The notes under the pieces were generated by a model. The model was not told where the DNA came from. It did no database searches and worked only from the letters and a program-made list of their open reading frames with translations. Both the position numbers and the translations under genes were made by a program. From assembly GCA_902470815.1 (NCBI GenBank), contig CABRHS010000003.1:1-64000 (forward strand): DNA of 64,000 nt, written 5' to 3'. The DNA is from an uncultured Collinsella sp. (GTDB taxonomy: Bacteria > Actinomycetota > Coriobacteriia > Coriobacteriales > Coriobacteriaceae). Below, piece after piece: positions 12,098-20,774 of this stretch (position 1 is the first letter of the stretch; each line of letters opens with the position of its first letter).

Positions 12098-12390
12098 CGA
12101 CCGAGGCGGACGCGCGGCGAGACCGTCGTGTTCGCGATGCGGGAGAGCCGGTACGGCATGAAGGGGTTTTCGATGCGTCGGGTTGGGGGTCGCCGTGTGG
12201 GTGGATGCGCGAGAGCCGGGCGCAAGCGATGCTCGAATACGCGCTGGTGCTCTTCGCGTTTTTGGCCATGGTCGCCGCGATCGCGGCTATGTGGCGTGCG
12301 GGCGCGGAGGGGGTGTTCACATCGCTGGCGGGTCGGGCCGCGTCGCATGCGCTCGACCTCGGCGGCGCCGTCGACATCTCGCTCTATTGA
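12094..12390 (+). CDS. pilin-like (TadE/Flp-type) small membrane protein
   Basis: The core is RAQAMLEYALVLFAFLAMV, a prepilin-like signal (AQAMLEY with Glu at +5) followed by one hydrophobic helix and a short tail of about 40 residues. Starting at the ATG at 12094, which overlaps the previous stop, gives 98 aa with a 45-residue leader; starting at 12205 gives 61 aa beginning MRESRAQAMLEY. The second is closer to usual pilin leaders, but the overlap favours the first. Probably a minor pilin. Confidence 0.72.
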   Translation: MTTEADARRDRRVRDAGEPVRHEGVFDASGWGSPCGWMRESRAQAMLEYALVLFAFLAMVAAIAAMWRAGAEGVFTSLAGRAASHALDLGGAVDISLY

Positions 12391-12394
12391 GTGG

Positions 12395-12871
12395 ATGCGC
12401 GAAGTCCGGGCTCAGGCGACGGTCGAGGCGGCGCTGCTGCTTCCGTCGTTCCTGATCTTGTTGCTGCTCGCCCTGCAGCCCGTCTGCCTGCTGTACACGC
12501 GATCGGTCATGGAGGGCGCGGCCGCCGAGACCGCCCGGCTCATGACGACGGGCCGCCTGGGGGAGGATGACGCTTACATCGCATTCGCCTTGCGCAGATT
12601 GGCGGCCGTCCCCGACCTTGCGATCTTTCACGCGGGCGGGCCGATGGCTTGGGAAATCGAGTGCGAGCGCGCGACGGAGTCCGGCGGGCGGGTGCGCGTC
12701 TCGATCGAAGGTTCGGTTCGCCCGCTTCCCGTGATCGGCGCGTTCGCCCGGGCGTTCGGGGGCGAGGACGGCGATGGAGACGTCCTTCTGCGCGTCGATG
12801 TCGCATACGGGGGAAGGCCGGAATGGTTGGAGGGCGATTATGAGACATGGGTCTCGGCGTGGGATGGTTGA
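12395..12871 (+). CDS. TadE-like pseudopilin
   Basis: A 158-aa protein starting MREVRAQATVEAALLLP, the TadE signature: a short charged leader, AQATVE with Glu at +5, then a hydrophobic helix (about 10-33). The rest is a mixed soluble domain expected outside the membrane. TadE-like proteins are minor pseudopilins needed for pilus assembly. The ATG is 4 nt after the preceding stop; the 3' end overlaps the TadG-like gene by 32 bp. Confidence 0.85.
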   Translation: MREVRAQATVEAALLLPSFLILLLLALQPVCLLYTRSVMEGAAAETARLMTTGRLGEDDAYIAFALRRLAAVPDLAIFHAGGPMAWEIECERATESGGRVRVSIEGSVRPLPVIGAFARAFGGEDGDGDVLLRVDVAYGGRPEWLEGDYETWVSAWDG

Positions 12872-14942
12872 ACGGGCGCGCCGGCCGGGCGCGGATGGCG
12901 CGGGGCATCGGTGGGGGATCGGTCTGTTCGTCGAGGACGGGGCGTACACGACCGTCGCATCGGCGGTCGCGATGCTCATGGCGTTGACGCTCGTGTTCTC
13001 GGCGACGTTCGCGGTATGGTCTGCCGGGCGATCGGCTGACGTGCAGGTTGCGGCCGATGCGACCGCTCTGTCCGGGGCGAACGCGGTCTCCTCGTATCAT
13101 GCGGTCGCGACGGTCGTCGATGCGAGCATCTTGAGCTTGGGCCTCACGGGGTTCGCGATGACGGGGGTCGGCATGGTGGGGTCGTTCGTCCCGGGTGTCC
13201 GGACGGCGGCATCCAAGACGATGCAGACCGGTATCGAGATGCTGAAGATGAGAAACGAGTTCGCGGCTTCCGCCTCTAGGGGACTTCAAAGGCTCGAGGC
13301 GTCCCTGCCGTTTCTCGTTGCGGCAAACGCGACGCGCACGTGCTCGGCCCAGGGGGACGGCGCCATGCGCTATACCGGCAGCGCCCTTGCCGCCCCCTCG
13401 ACCTCTGAGTCGGAGTTCCCGGCAATTGAGGGCGACCAGATCGACTTGGGCGATCTGGAGGGCGCTTCGAAGAACCTTGAGGAGGCGTCGGAGGACTTGT
13501 CCCGCGCATCGGAGAAGGCGTCCGCGGAAAAGCGCGCGGCATGGCTTGCCGACTGCGGGAGGGATGGGATGAACATGCAGGAGCGGGCGGCGCGGCTGTC
13601 CGGTATCGGGGCTGCCGAGAACCCCGATTTCGCGTCGAGCGCGACATGGGAGCCGGGCGTCGCGATCGACCGCGCCCGAGCGTACTACCGATGGCGCTAT
13701 GAGCACGACGAGCCAACGGGCGGCGGGGTCGAGGGCGCCGCCGATGCGGCGGCGAGGCGAGCGTTTTACGGCTATGCCGTGCGGGTGCTCGAGAGCGCGA
13801 CGTATGCCGAGACGGATGGCGGCGTGGTGTGCAAGGTCGAATTGTTGCCCAGGAACACGGAGGAGGTGCGGGCAACCGAGCTGTACACCGCCCCATCGTG
13901 GCCCACGAGCAGGGAGGAGGCCGGCCTTACGTTGCATTATGCGGAGGCGTGTCCGGGGGCACGGGGTCCAAAAGGCCCCGCCATCTCCCTGGCGGAGCTC
14001 GAGGGCGGTGGCGCACGGGAGTGCGGGGTCTGCCATTTCGGCGTTGGGGATGTCGGAAGGGCCCCTGCCGCCTCCACGAGCATCGACAACGGGTTCGAGT
14101 ACCACTTGCGCGAGTTCACGCTCGCTTTGAGGGATTATGCCGAGGCCCGTCAGCGGGAGCTCGATGAACAGGCGCGCGCGATGGGTGAAGCCGAGGTCGC
14201 GAGCGGGGAGTTCGAGGAGGCGATCGCCGGGTTATCCGGCAAGCGCCCCCGCATCGCTCCCCCGGGCCGTGATGGGTGCGTTGCGGTAGTGGTGTCGGGA
14301 AAGGCGGAGGCGCCCTCGAGTTTGGATACCCCTTTTGCGTCGATTGGGACGGTGGCGGAGCGCGGCGCGATTTCCGCGGCATGCCTCGCGCCGGATGACT
14401 CGGCCGGCGGAGAGAGCGTCCTATCGGGGTTTTTCAGCTCCCTGGAGGCTCGGGTGGGCGACGGCGGGCCCATTGGGCTGATCGATTCCGTCATGGACGT
14501 GTGGGGTGACCTGCTCGGCTCTTATGCGGGGGTCTCCGAGGAGGTCGACGAGGTCTTCACCACGTTGACGGACAGGTTGGACGGAATCGGGGCGGGGCCG
14601 GTGGGGTCTTGGCTCAAGGAGAGGTTGCAGGGGGTGGTGCGAGCCCTGGGGATAGAACCGGTCGACATACGGCAGAGAAAGCCGGTCCTTGTTGACAGCG
14701 CCCTGGTTGCCGAGCGCTCGGGAATGGAGGGTCTGGCCCATCTCCAATCCGCCGTGCGCAAGATACCCATCGGGGCCTCGGATCCCAAGGCGATTTTGGC
14801 GGCGCTTGAGTATGAGGTCGGCGAGTACGTGGACTCGATCGAGTTCGTCCTGGCCGAGATCCCCCTACCGTGGGGAGGATCGTTTCCGCTCACCGTCCGG
14901 CTGCGCGACCTGATGGGCCCAGTTGGGGGAGGGGGACGATGA
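12840..14942 (+). CDS. large TadG-like pilus assembly protein
   Basis: A 700-aa protein with an N-terminal hydrophobic segment (GAYTTVASAVAMLMALTLVF, about 35-55), then DVQVAADATALSGANAV, the typical TadE/G-like sequence with tandem Ala/Asp before an extracytoplasmic domain. The large remainder is unlike any family I recognise, with helical charged segments and few Cys. It is far longer than most TadG proteins. I use the ATG at 12840, which has GGAGGG a few bases upstream; 12864 is an alternative. Its stop overlaps the next gene by ATGA. Confidence 0.82.
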   Translation: MRHGSRRGMVERARRPGADGAGHRWGIGLFVEDGAYTTVASAVAMLMALTLVFSATFAVWSAGRSADVQVAADATALSGANAVSSYHAVATVVDASILSLGLTGFAMTGVGMVGSFVPGVRTAASKTMQTGIEMLKMRNEFAASASRGLQRLEASLPFLVAANATRTCSAQGDGAMRYTGSALAAPSTSESEFPAIEGDQIDLGDLEGASKNLEEASEDLSRASEKASAEKRAAWLADCGRDGMNMQERAARLSGIGAAENPDFASSATWEPGVAIDRARAYYRWRYEHDEPTGGGVEGAADAAARRAFYGYAVRVLESATYAETDGGVVCKVELLPRNTEEVRATELYTAPSWPTSREEAGLTLHYAEACPGARGPKGPAISLAELEGGGARECGVCHFGVGDVGRAPAASTSIDNGFEYHLREFTLALRDYAEARQRELDEQARAMGEAEVASGEFEEAIAGLSGKRPRIAPPGRDGCVAVVVSGKAEAPSSLDTPFASIGTVAERGAISAACLAPDDSAGGESVLSGFFSSLEARVGDGGPIGLIDSVMDVWGDLLGSYAGVSEEVDEVFTTLTDRLDGIGAGPVGSWLKERLQGVVRALGIEPVDIRQRKPVLVDSALVAERSGMEGLAHLQSAVRKIPIGASDPKAILAALEYEVGEYVDSIEFVLAEIPLPWGGSFPLTVRLRDLMGPVGGGGR

Positions 14943-15484
14943 GGGCGATGTTGGCCGAGGACCGTGCGCAGGCGACGGTCGAGATGGCCGTCGTGACCCC
15001 GGTCATGATCGTTTTGGCGCTTATCGTGTACAACGTGATGGTCTTCGCATCTGCGAGCGCGCGTTTCGATCGCGTCGCCCCCGATATCGTCCTGGCCCAT
15101 GGGGTCTCCGCCGGTGGGGACGGGGGCGCCCCAGGCGAGGCCGGCGACCCGACGGCGGCGATCAAAAGAGAGCTGACGGGCGCAATGGAAGGGTACGAGG
15201 TCTCCATCGAGGTCGAAGCCGCAGACGGAGATGCCGCGGATGCGGGGAAGGGAGACGGGGAGCCCGCCGGAGAGCGCGCGGGAGATGCGGCGCCGGGCGC
15301 AACGGGCGGCGCGGGCGGCTTGTTGTCGATGGTGGGCGCACTGCGCACGTACCGCTGCATTTTGAGGTATGAGCCATGGCCGCGAATCGGGTCTATAGCC
15401 GGGGTCGCGTTCGGCGCCCCTCCGCGGCTGACCCATGAGCGCCTCGTGACCGTGGACCCTTGGAGACCGGGGGTGGTGATGTGA
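14939..15484 (+). CDS. second TadE-like pseudopilin
   Basis: A 181-aa protein beginning MRAMLAEDRAQATVEMAVVTP, again the TadE pattern: a short leader, AQATVE with Glu at +5, a hydrophobic helix, then an extracytoplasmic domain with a Gly/Ala/Asp-rich low-complexity stretch (about 80-130). It closes the set of pilin-like genes. The ATG overlaps the TadG-like stop and its own stop is followed directly by the DUF192 gene. Confidence 0.83.
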   Translation: MRAMLAEDRAQATVEMAVVTPVMIVLALIVYNVMVFASASARFDRVAPDIVLAHGVSAGGDGGAPGEAGDPTAAIKRELTGAMEGYEVSIEVEAADGDAADAGKGDGEPAGERAGDAAPGATGGAGGLLSMVGALRTYRCILRYEPWPRIGSIAGVAFGAPPRLTHERLVTVDPWRPGVVM

Positions 15485-15849
15485 TGGGGGACTTTTCCGC
15501 GCTTTTCCCGCGGGTGCGTCCGCGCCGCGTGAGCGTCAGCTTGAACAGGCGGGCTGCCGTCATACGCGCATTGGGCGAGTTGGGATGGAGGGGGGACGTG
15601 ATGTTCGCGAACCGTTTTCCCGAAAGGTTGCGAGGCCTTATTGGCCGCGCCCCGCGTCCCGGCCGCGATGGCGACGTCCTTGCCTTCTGCAGATGCGGCG
15701 CGGTGCACACGTGCTTCATGACGCGGGCGATCGACGTGGCCTTTGCAGATGAGGCGGGTCATGTGCTTCAATGCCACCGCTCGGTCCAGCCGTGGAGCTT
15801 CCTCTCGTGTCCGAGGGCGTTTTGCGTCCTGGAACGGTTTTCTCCGTAG
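15484..15849 (+). CDS. DUF192 domain protein at the end of the Tad operon
   Basis: A 121-aa protein with the DUF192 pattern: RFPERLRGLIGR (about 43-54), then the HTCFMTRAIDVAFADEAGHV segment, the usual position of the conserved HTxxM..IDVxF motif. It is leaderless and so probably cytoplasmic, whereas many DUF192 proteins are exported. The family has no assigned biochemical function. It starts inside the last codons of the second TadE-like gene, so it belongs to the pilus operon. Confidence 0.75.
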   Translation: MGDFSALFPRVRPRRVSVSLNRRAAVIRALGELGWRGDVMFANRFPERLRGLIGRAPRPGRDGDVLAFCRCGAVHTCFMTRAIDVAFADEAGHVLQCHRSVQPWSFLSCPRAFCVLERFSP

Positions 15850-15886
15850 CCCATGGACATTTTTGGGCAAAAGCGAAAAAAATCGC

Positions 15887-15914
15887 TTGACCGACCTAAA
15901 AGTTTTGGTATATT
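15887..15914 (+). promoter_or_regulatory. promoter of tRNA-Phe
   Basis: TTGACC at 15887-15892 and TATATT at 15909-15914 are separated by 16 bp and lie in an AT-rich island, about 30 bp upstream of the tRNA. Transcription would start near 15921. Confidence 0.7.
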
Positions 15915-15945
15915 AATCACCGCTGTCAACGACAGCACGCATAGT

Positions 15946-16018
<73 letters not shown>

Positions 16019-16031
16019 CCCTTTGAATGGT

Positions 16032-16060
16032 AAGGCCTCTCAGAAATGGGAGGCCTTTTT
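16032..16060 (+). terminator. rho-independent terminator of tRNA-Phe
   Basis: AAGGCCTC pairs with GAGGCCTT around a short loop and is followed by a T run. It lies 14 bp past the tRNA and ends this single-tRNA transcript. Confidence 0.85.
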
Positions 16061-16145
16061 GGTCTCTCATCTCGCAGATGGAAAATGGCCGTATGGGGTT
16101 ATCCTTATCAGATGGTAGCTAGTTCCGGCAGAGGGAGAGACACCG

Positions 16146-17210
16146 ATGTTCGATAGGGTCCGCGGCGTGAATCTGTCTGGATGGTTCATCTTGGAGCCAT
16201 GGGTCACGCCTTCGCTGTTCGCCGCGACCGGCGCGTCGAACGACGGCGAGCTTCAGCAGGTCTTGGGTTCCGCCGCATACAACGAGCGCATACGCGAGCA
16301 TTATGAGACCTTCATCTCGGAGCTCGATTTCAAGCGCATGTCCGCGATGGGGCTCAACGCGGTGCGCATCCCGCTGCCCTGGTACGCGTTCGGTGTCCAA
16401 AACGATCATGAGTCGTACATCTCCTGCATCGATTACATCGACCGCGCCATGGAGTGGGCCAATAAGTACGGCATGAAGGTCCTTTTGGATCTCGCGACGG
16501 TCCCGGGCGGGCAGGGCGATTCCAATAGCTCCCCCACGACGTCCGACATCGTCGCGGATTGGCACTCGTCGGCGAACGGGCGCGATACCGCGCTCGAGGT
16601 GCTCGAGCGCCTGGCGGAGCGCTATGGCGAGCAGGACCCCCTGCTCGGGATCGAGTTGCTCGACTCTCCCGTCATGAGCGTCCGCACCGGCCTGTTCTCG
16701 TCGAGCGTCGGAATCCCCAGCCACTACCTGCGCAACTTCTATCGCGATGCGTATGAGGTCATCCGCCGGCATATGCCCACGCGCAAGATGATCGTCTTTT
16801 CCGATTCGGGCCATCCCGGCGCGTGGAAGCGCTTCATGGCGGGCGACCAGTACCAAAACGTGGTCATGGACCTGCATCTCTATCATTTCCGCGATGAGAC
16901 CGCGCAGGATATCACCACGCCCAACGGCCTCACGTCGGCGCTCAAGCGCAACAGGGAGCTGATCCAGAAGGCCAAGAGCCTGCACTTCCCCGTCATCGTG
17001 GGAGAGTGGTCGGGCGCCGCGGTGCTCTCGGGCAGTTCCGTCACGCCGGAGGGGCGCCGCGCGTATGAACGCGTCTTCGTCTCCAACCAGCTCGCGACGT
17101 TCGACGCGGCGGACGGCTGGTTCTTCCAGACGTGGAAGACCGAGCGTCGCATCGCCGCCTGGGACGCCCGCGTCGCGCTCGCCCCGCTCGAGCGCGCGAT
17201 GATGGAGTAG
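16146..17210 (+). CDS. GH5-like glycoside hydrolase with altered acid/base site
   Basis: A 354-aa cytoplasmic-looking protein (no signal peptide) with the (beta/alpha)8 pattern of glycoside hydrolase family 5, closest in feel to exo-beta-1,3-glucanases: GLNAVRIPLPW (69-79), VPGGQGDSN (119-127), HLYHF (244-248) and the nucleophile segment VGEWSG with Glu287. The expected acid/base motif (NEP) reads ELLDSP at 170-175, so the catalytic Glu is replaced by Ser174. Substrate unknown; activity is doubtful on this evidence. It is followed closely by rsmI. Confidence 0.8.
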   Translation: MFDRVRGVNLSGWFILEPWVTPSLFAATGASNDGELQQVLGSAAYNERIREHYETFISELDFKRMSAMGLNAVRIPLPWYAFGVQNDHESYISCIDYIDRAMEWANKYGMKVLLDLATVPGGQGDSNSSPTTSDIVADWHSSANGRDTALEVLERLAERYGEQDPLLGIELLDSPVMSVRTGLFSSSVGIPSHYLRNFYRDAYEVIRRHMPTRKMIVFSDSGHPGAWKRFMAGDQYQNVVMDLHLYHFRDETAQDITTPNGLTSALKRNRELIQKAKSLHFPVIVGEWSGAAVLSGSSVTPEGRRAYERVFVSNQLATFDAADGWFFQTWKTERRIAAWDARVALAPLERAMME

Positions 17211-17213
17211 CCC

Positions 17214-18182
17214 ATGGCAGGCACTTCGATTCCCGCATCCCCTTCCGCCTCGGGCGTTGGCGACGGCGCATCCGGTATGCCCGCGAACATGGGCGCATCG
17301 CATTCGGGCATGCTCTCGATGGTGGGCACGCCCATCGGCAACCTGGGCGACCTCACCGCCCGCGCCGCCGAGACCTTCCGCGCCGCTGACGTCATCTGCT
17401 GCGAGGACACGCGCGTCACCTCGAAGCTCCTGTCGCACTTGGGCATCTCCAAGCCGCTCCTGCGGTGCGATGACAACGTGATTGGGCGGCGTGCGCCCGA
17501 GCTGGTGGAACGCGTGCTCGCCGGCGAGCGCATCGCCTTCGCGTCCGACGCCGGCATGCCGAGCGTGTCCGATCCGGGTCAGGTGCTCGTGGAGCTCGCC
17601 CGCAACGAAGGCGCGCCCGTCGAGGTCATCCCCGGGCCCTCGGCTTGCGTGACGGCGCTCGTTCTCTCCGGCATACCGAGTGACCAGTTCTTCTTCGAGG
17701 GCTTTTTGCCGCGCAGGCACGGCGAGCGCGTGCGCAGGCTCCAGCGCCTCGCCGCGATCCCCGGTGCGCTCATCTTCTACGAGTCGCCCCATCGCTTCGT
17801 CGATTCGCTCGCCGCAATCGCTGAGGTGTTCCCGCAGCGTGTGGTCGCGCTCTGCCGCGAGCTCACCAAGCTCCACGAGGAGGTTCTGCGCGCGTCCGCG
17901 CCCGAGCTGCTCGAGCGGGTGCGCGAGCGCGGCGAACTCAAGGGCGAGATGGTGATCGTGGTGGCGCCGCCGAGCGGGGAGGAACTCGATCGGCTCGAGG
18001 TGGCGCTCGCCGCCGGCGCTCCCGTCGGTGCGCCCGTCGACCCGGATGAGCTGCTGCGCTCCGACATTGCCGAGGGTCTCGCTGCGGGTGAGCCTGCAAA
18101 CGCCCTGGCCAAGCGCCTGTCTCAAAAGCACTCCCGCAAGAAGCGCGATGTCTACAACCTGCTCCTCGAGCTGCAGGGCTAA
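17214..18182 (+). CDS. rsmI: 16S rRNA (cytidine1402-2'-O)-methyltransferase
   Basis: An SAM-dependent methyltransferase of the tetrapyrrole-methylase fold that methylates the ribose of C1402 in 16S rRNA. The signature VGTPIGNLGDLT (about 38-49), CCEDTRVT, the FASDAGMPSVSDPG glycine-rich segment (about 109-122), and IPGPSACVTAL are all present. The first 33 residues are a Ser/Gly/Ala-rich extension, so an in-frame ATG near 17310 (MLSMVGTPIG) is possible. It starts 3 nt after the GH5-like gene. Confidence 0.95.
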   Translation: MAGTSIPASPSASGVGDGASGMPANMGASHSGMLSMVGTPIGNLGDLTARAAETFRAADVICCEDTRVTSKLLSHLGISKPLLRCDDNVIGRRAPELVERVLAGERIAFASDAGMPSVSDPGQVLVELARNEGAPVEVIPGPSACVTALVLSGIPSDQFFFEGFLPRRHGERVRRLQRLAAIPGALIFYESPHRFVDSLAAIAEVFPQRVVALCRELTKLHEEVLRASAPELLERVRERGELKGEMVIVVAPPSGEELDRLEVALAAGAPVGAPVDPDELLRSDIAEGLAAGEPANALAKRLSQKHSRKKRDVYNLLLELQG

Positions 18183-18200
18183 GTTGGAGGGGAGGTGGCT

Positions 18201-19088
18201 ATGGCCTTCTCGCAGGATTCGCATACGGAGGGTTTAACCGGGGCACCCGCTCGACCCGATGCGGGCGGGTCTCTAGATGGACGTGAGCCTCCGTCGATGC
18301 AAGAACGGTACGGCGCGCCACGGGTGCGCTTGACGGTCCCTCTGCTTGATGCGCCTCGCGAACGTATAGACGTTCGCGAGCGGGTCTTGCTCAACCTGCA
18401 AGCGTTCAAAGATGCCCGCTTTGGAACGGTGGGTCGGCGCTTAAGGGCATTTGCCGTGTTTCTCGATGTCGGTGTCGTTTGGATGCTCCTGTTTTATTCG
18501 AAGGGCGATCCACGGAACATCGTTTACGGCGCGATTTTCTTCAGCATCTTTCTCATTCCGGCGAACCTTATCTGCCTGCGACAAACGATGATGACATCGA
18601 CCATCGACCCGGTGGTCCGAGCGTGGTTCGGCATGTACGGCAGCCGCAACCTCGATTCCCCGCGTGGGGAGCTGTCCGCGGAGTATGAATTGTCGCTCGA
18701 TGATGTAGGGTTTGAGCAGGTGCTTTCATGGGGTTACGTTATCCGGGTGCCCTGGATCGCGCTCGCGAAACGCCCGTTCAAGGGCAGGCGGGGATATGTG
18801 TTCCGCATCGATGAGGGCAAACTCGAGGCGGTCTTCGAACTTCTTGCGGGCAACAACTGGGTCCATAAGGTTAATGAGATGCCAGCAGAATGTCTATATT
18901 TGCCTTTTGACCTCGTATCTCGCCGTCCAGAGTTGCTCGGCCAGGTAAAAGAGCGCATAACATGGTGGCGGGAGAAATTCGAGAGCGGAAGTGACTCCAC
19001 GAAGGCGAGTATCGGGAGGATGATTAGCGAGTGGATGGTCGATGCGGATGACTTCGAAGAGGTGAACGAAGGCCGGCGCGCCGTGTGA
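18201..19088 (+). CDS. membrane protein of unknown function
   Basis: A 295-aa protein with a Pro/Gly-rich N-terminus, two hydrophobic segments near residues 80-97 and 107-125, and a C-terminal cytoplasmic domain with WGYVIRVPWIALAKRPFKGRRG. The layout (two membrane helices, then a beta-rich domain) resembles YcxB-like proteins, but I cannot confirm this. The ATG at 18201 follows GGAGGGGAGG; a GTG at 18195 is the alternative. It is 18 nt after rsmI and may be cotranscribed with it. Confidence 0.7.
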   Translation: MAFSQDSHTEGLTGAPARPDAGGSLDGREPPSMQERYGAPRVRLTVPLLDAPRERIDVRERVLLNLQAFKDARFGTVGRRLRAFAVFLDVGVVWMLLFYSKGDPRNIVYGAIFFSIFLIPANLICLRQTMMTSTIDPVVRAWFGMYGSRNLDSPRGELSAEYELSLDDVGFEQVLSWGYVIRVPWIALAKRPFKGRRGYVFRIDEGKLEAVFELLAGNNWVHKVNEMPAECLYLPFDLVSRRPELLGQVKERITWWREKFESGSDSTKASIGRMISEWMVDADDFEEVNEGRRAV

Positions 19089-19100
19089 GGATGTTGCGGT

Positions 19101-19128
19101 TTGGCGGCTGCGCTTCACCTGCTAAAAT
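19101..19128 (+). promoter_or_regulatory. promoter of metG
   Basis: TTGGCG at 19101-19106 and TAAAAT at 19123-19128 are 16 bp apart, and the -10 is extended by TG at 19120-19121. The predicted leader to the metG ATG is about 35 nt. Confidence 0.6.
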
Positions 19129-19170
19129 GAAGAATTGCATGAAAACCAAGAGGGAAGGGATTCTCGCGTC

Positions 19171-20772
19171 ATGAGCACGAAGCCGTCCTATTACATCACC
19201 ACGCCCATCTACTACGTCAACGCCGACCCGCATCTGGGCACCGCCTACTCCACCATCATCGCCGACGTCCAGGCCCGCTACCGTCGCGCCGCCGGCTACA
19301 ACGTCAAGTTCCTCACCGGTATGGACGAGCACGGCCAGAAGGTCGCCGAGGCCGCCGAGAAGCACGGCCTGACCCCGCAGGAGTGGTGCGACTCCCAAGC
19401 CCCGCACTTCCATGAGCTGTGGGACGAGCTCGAGATCTCCTGTGACGACTTCATCCGCACCACCGAGGACCGCCAGAAGCGCGCCGTCCAGTACCTGTGG
19501 GAGCGCATGCAGGAGGCCGGCTACATCTACAAGGGCAGCTACGATGGCTGGTACTGCGTGCCGGACGAGACCTTCTTCACCGAGACCCAGGTCGAGAAGG
19601 CCGACGAGGCCCGCGGCACGGAAGGCCAGCACCTCTGCCCCGACTGCGACCGCCCGCTCGAGCGCGTCAAGGAGGAGAGCTGGTTCTTCAAGCTCTCCGC
19701 GTTCCAGGACAAGCTGCTCGCGCTCTATGACGAGCATCCGGACTTCGTCCAGCCCGACTTCCGCATGAACGAGGTTCGCTCTTTCGTCGAGGGCGGCCTG
19801 AACGACCTCTCCGTCTCCCGGACCTCCTTCGACTGGGGCATCGAGGTGCCCTTCGACGCCGACCATGTGACCTACGTGTGGTTCGACGCTCTCACCAACT
19901 ACATGACCGCCGTGGGTTACGGCGCCGAGGGCGACGAGGCCGCCTCCGAGTTCGCCTACCGCTGGCCCGCGCAGACCCACATCGTGGGCAAGGACATCAT
20001 CCGCTTCCACTGCGTGATCTGGCCCGCCATGCTCATGGCGCTGGGTGAGGCTCTGCCCGAGCACGTCTTCGCCCACGGCTTCCTTACCGTCAAGAACGAG
20101 GAGACCGGCAAGGCCGAGAAGATGTCCAAGTCCCGCGGCAACGCCATCGCCCCGCGTGAGGTCATCGAGAAGCTCGGTGTCGAGGGCTACCGTTACTACT
20201 TCATGACCGACGTCACCCCCGGAACCGACGGCGCCATCAGCTTCGGCCGCATGGAGCAGGTCTACAACGCCGATTTGGCCAACAGCTGGGGCAACCTGAT
20301 CTCGCGCTCCACCAACATGTGCATCAAGTACTTCGAGGGCGCCACGCCCGAGCGCGACGCCTCGGCCGCCGGCTATGCCGAGAACCCGCTGGCCGCAGCC
20401 GCCGAGGGCATCTTCGACCGCTATGCCGCCAAGATGGAGGCCTTTGCCTACGGTGACGCCGCCAAGGAGGTAATGGACCTCATCCACGCGGCCAACCACT
20501 ACATCGAGGACTCCGAGCCCTGGACGCTCGCCAAGGATCCCGCGAAGGCCGGTGAGCTCGCCAACGTGATCTGGAACCTGCTCGAGGCCATCCGCATCTC
20601 TGCGCACCTGCTCATGCCGCTCATGCCGAGCACCAGCGCCGAGGCCCTGCGCCGCATCGGCTGCGAGGCGGAAGGCCTGACCGATGACATGGCAGCGTCC
20701 TGCACCTGGGGCCAGCTCGCCGCCGGCCTACCGGTGGAGAAGGGCGAGGCCCTCTTCCCGCGTCTGGGTTAA
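19171..20772 (+). CDS. metG: methionyl-tRNA synthetase
   Basis: Charges tRNA-Met with methionine in the cytoplasm. The 533-aa class I synthetase has the HIGH-like HLGTAYSTIIAD segment (about residue 21) and KMSKSRGNAI (about 317-326). It contains a single CxxC pair (HLCPDCDRPLE) in the connective peptide. It ends after the anticodon-binding helical domain, without the C-terminal Trbp111-like tRNA-binding domain of longer MetG proteins. The ATG at 19171 follows GAGGGAAGGG. It heads the metG-rsmA-tatD cluster, a common bacterial arrangement. Confidence 0.96.
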   Translation: MSTKPSYYITTPIYYVNADPHLGTAYSTIIADVQARYRRAAGYNVKFLTGMDEHGQKVAEAAEKHGLTPQEWCDSQAPHFHELWDELEISCDDFIRTTEDRQKRAVQYLWERMQEAGYIYKGSYDGWYCVPDETFFTETQVEKADEARGTEGQHLCPDCDRPLERVKEESWFFKLSAFQDKLLALYDEHPDFVQPDFRMNEVRSFVEGGLNDLSVSRTSFDWGIEVPFDADHVTYVWFDALTNYMTAVGYGAEGDEAASEFAYRWPAQTHIVGKDIIRFHCVIWPAMLMALGEALPEHVFAHGFLTVKNEETGKAEKMSKSRGNAIAPREVIEKLGVEGYRYYFMTDVTPGTDGAISFGRMEQVYNADLANSWGNLISRSTNMCIKYFEGATPERDASAAGYAENPLAAAAEGIFDRYAAKMEAFAYGDAAKEVMDLIHAANHYIEDSEPWTLAKDPAKAGELANVIWNLLEAIRISAHLLMPLMPSTSAEALRRIGCEAEGLTDDMAASCTWGQLAAGLPVEKGEALFPRLG

Positions 20773-20774
20773 AG

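Noticed and set aside
6202..15849. Recent horizontal transfer of the Tad locus
   Set aside because: Base composition and codon use look like the flanking housekeeping genes, and there are no flanking repeats, integrase or insertion sequences. The tRNA-Phe next to it shows no duplicated 3' end.
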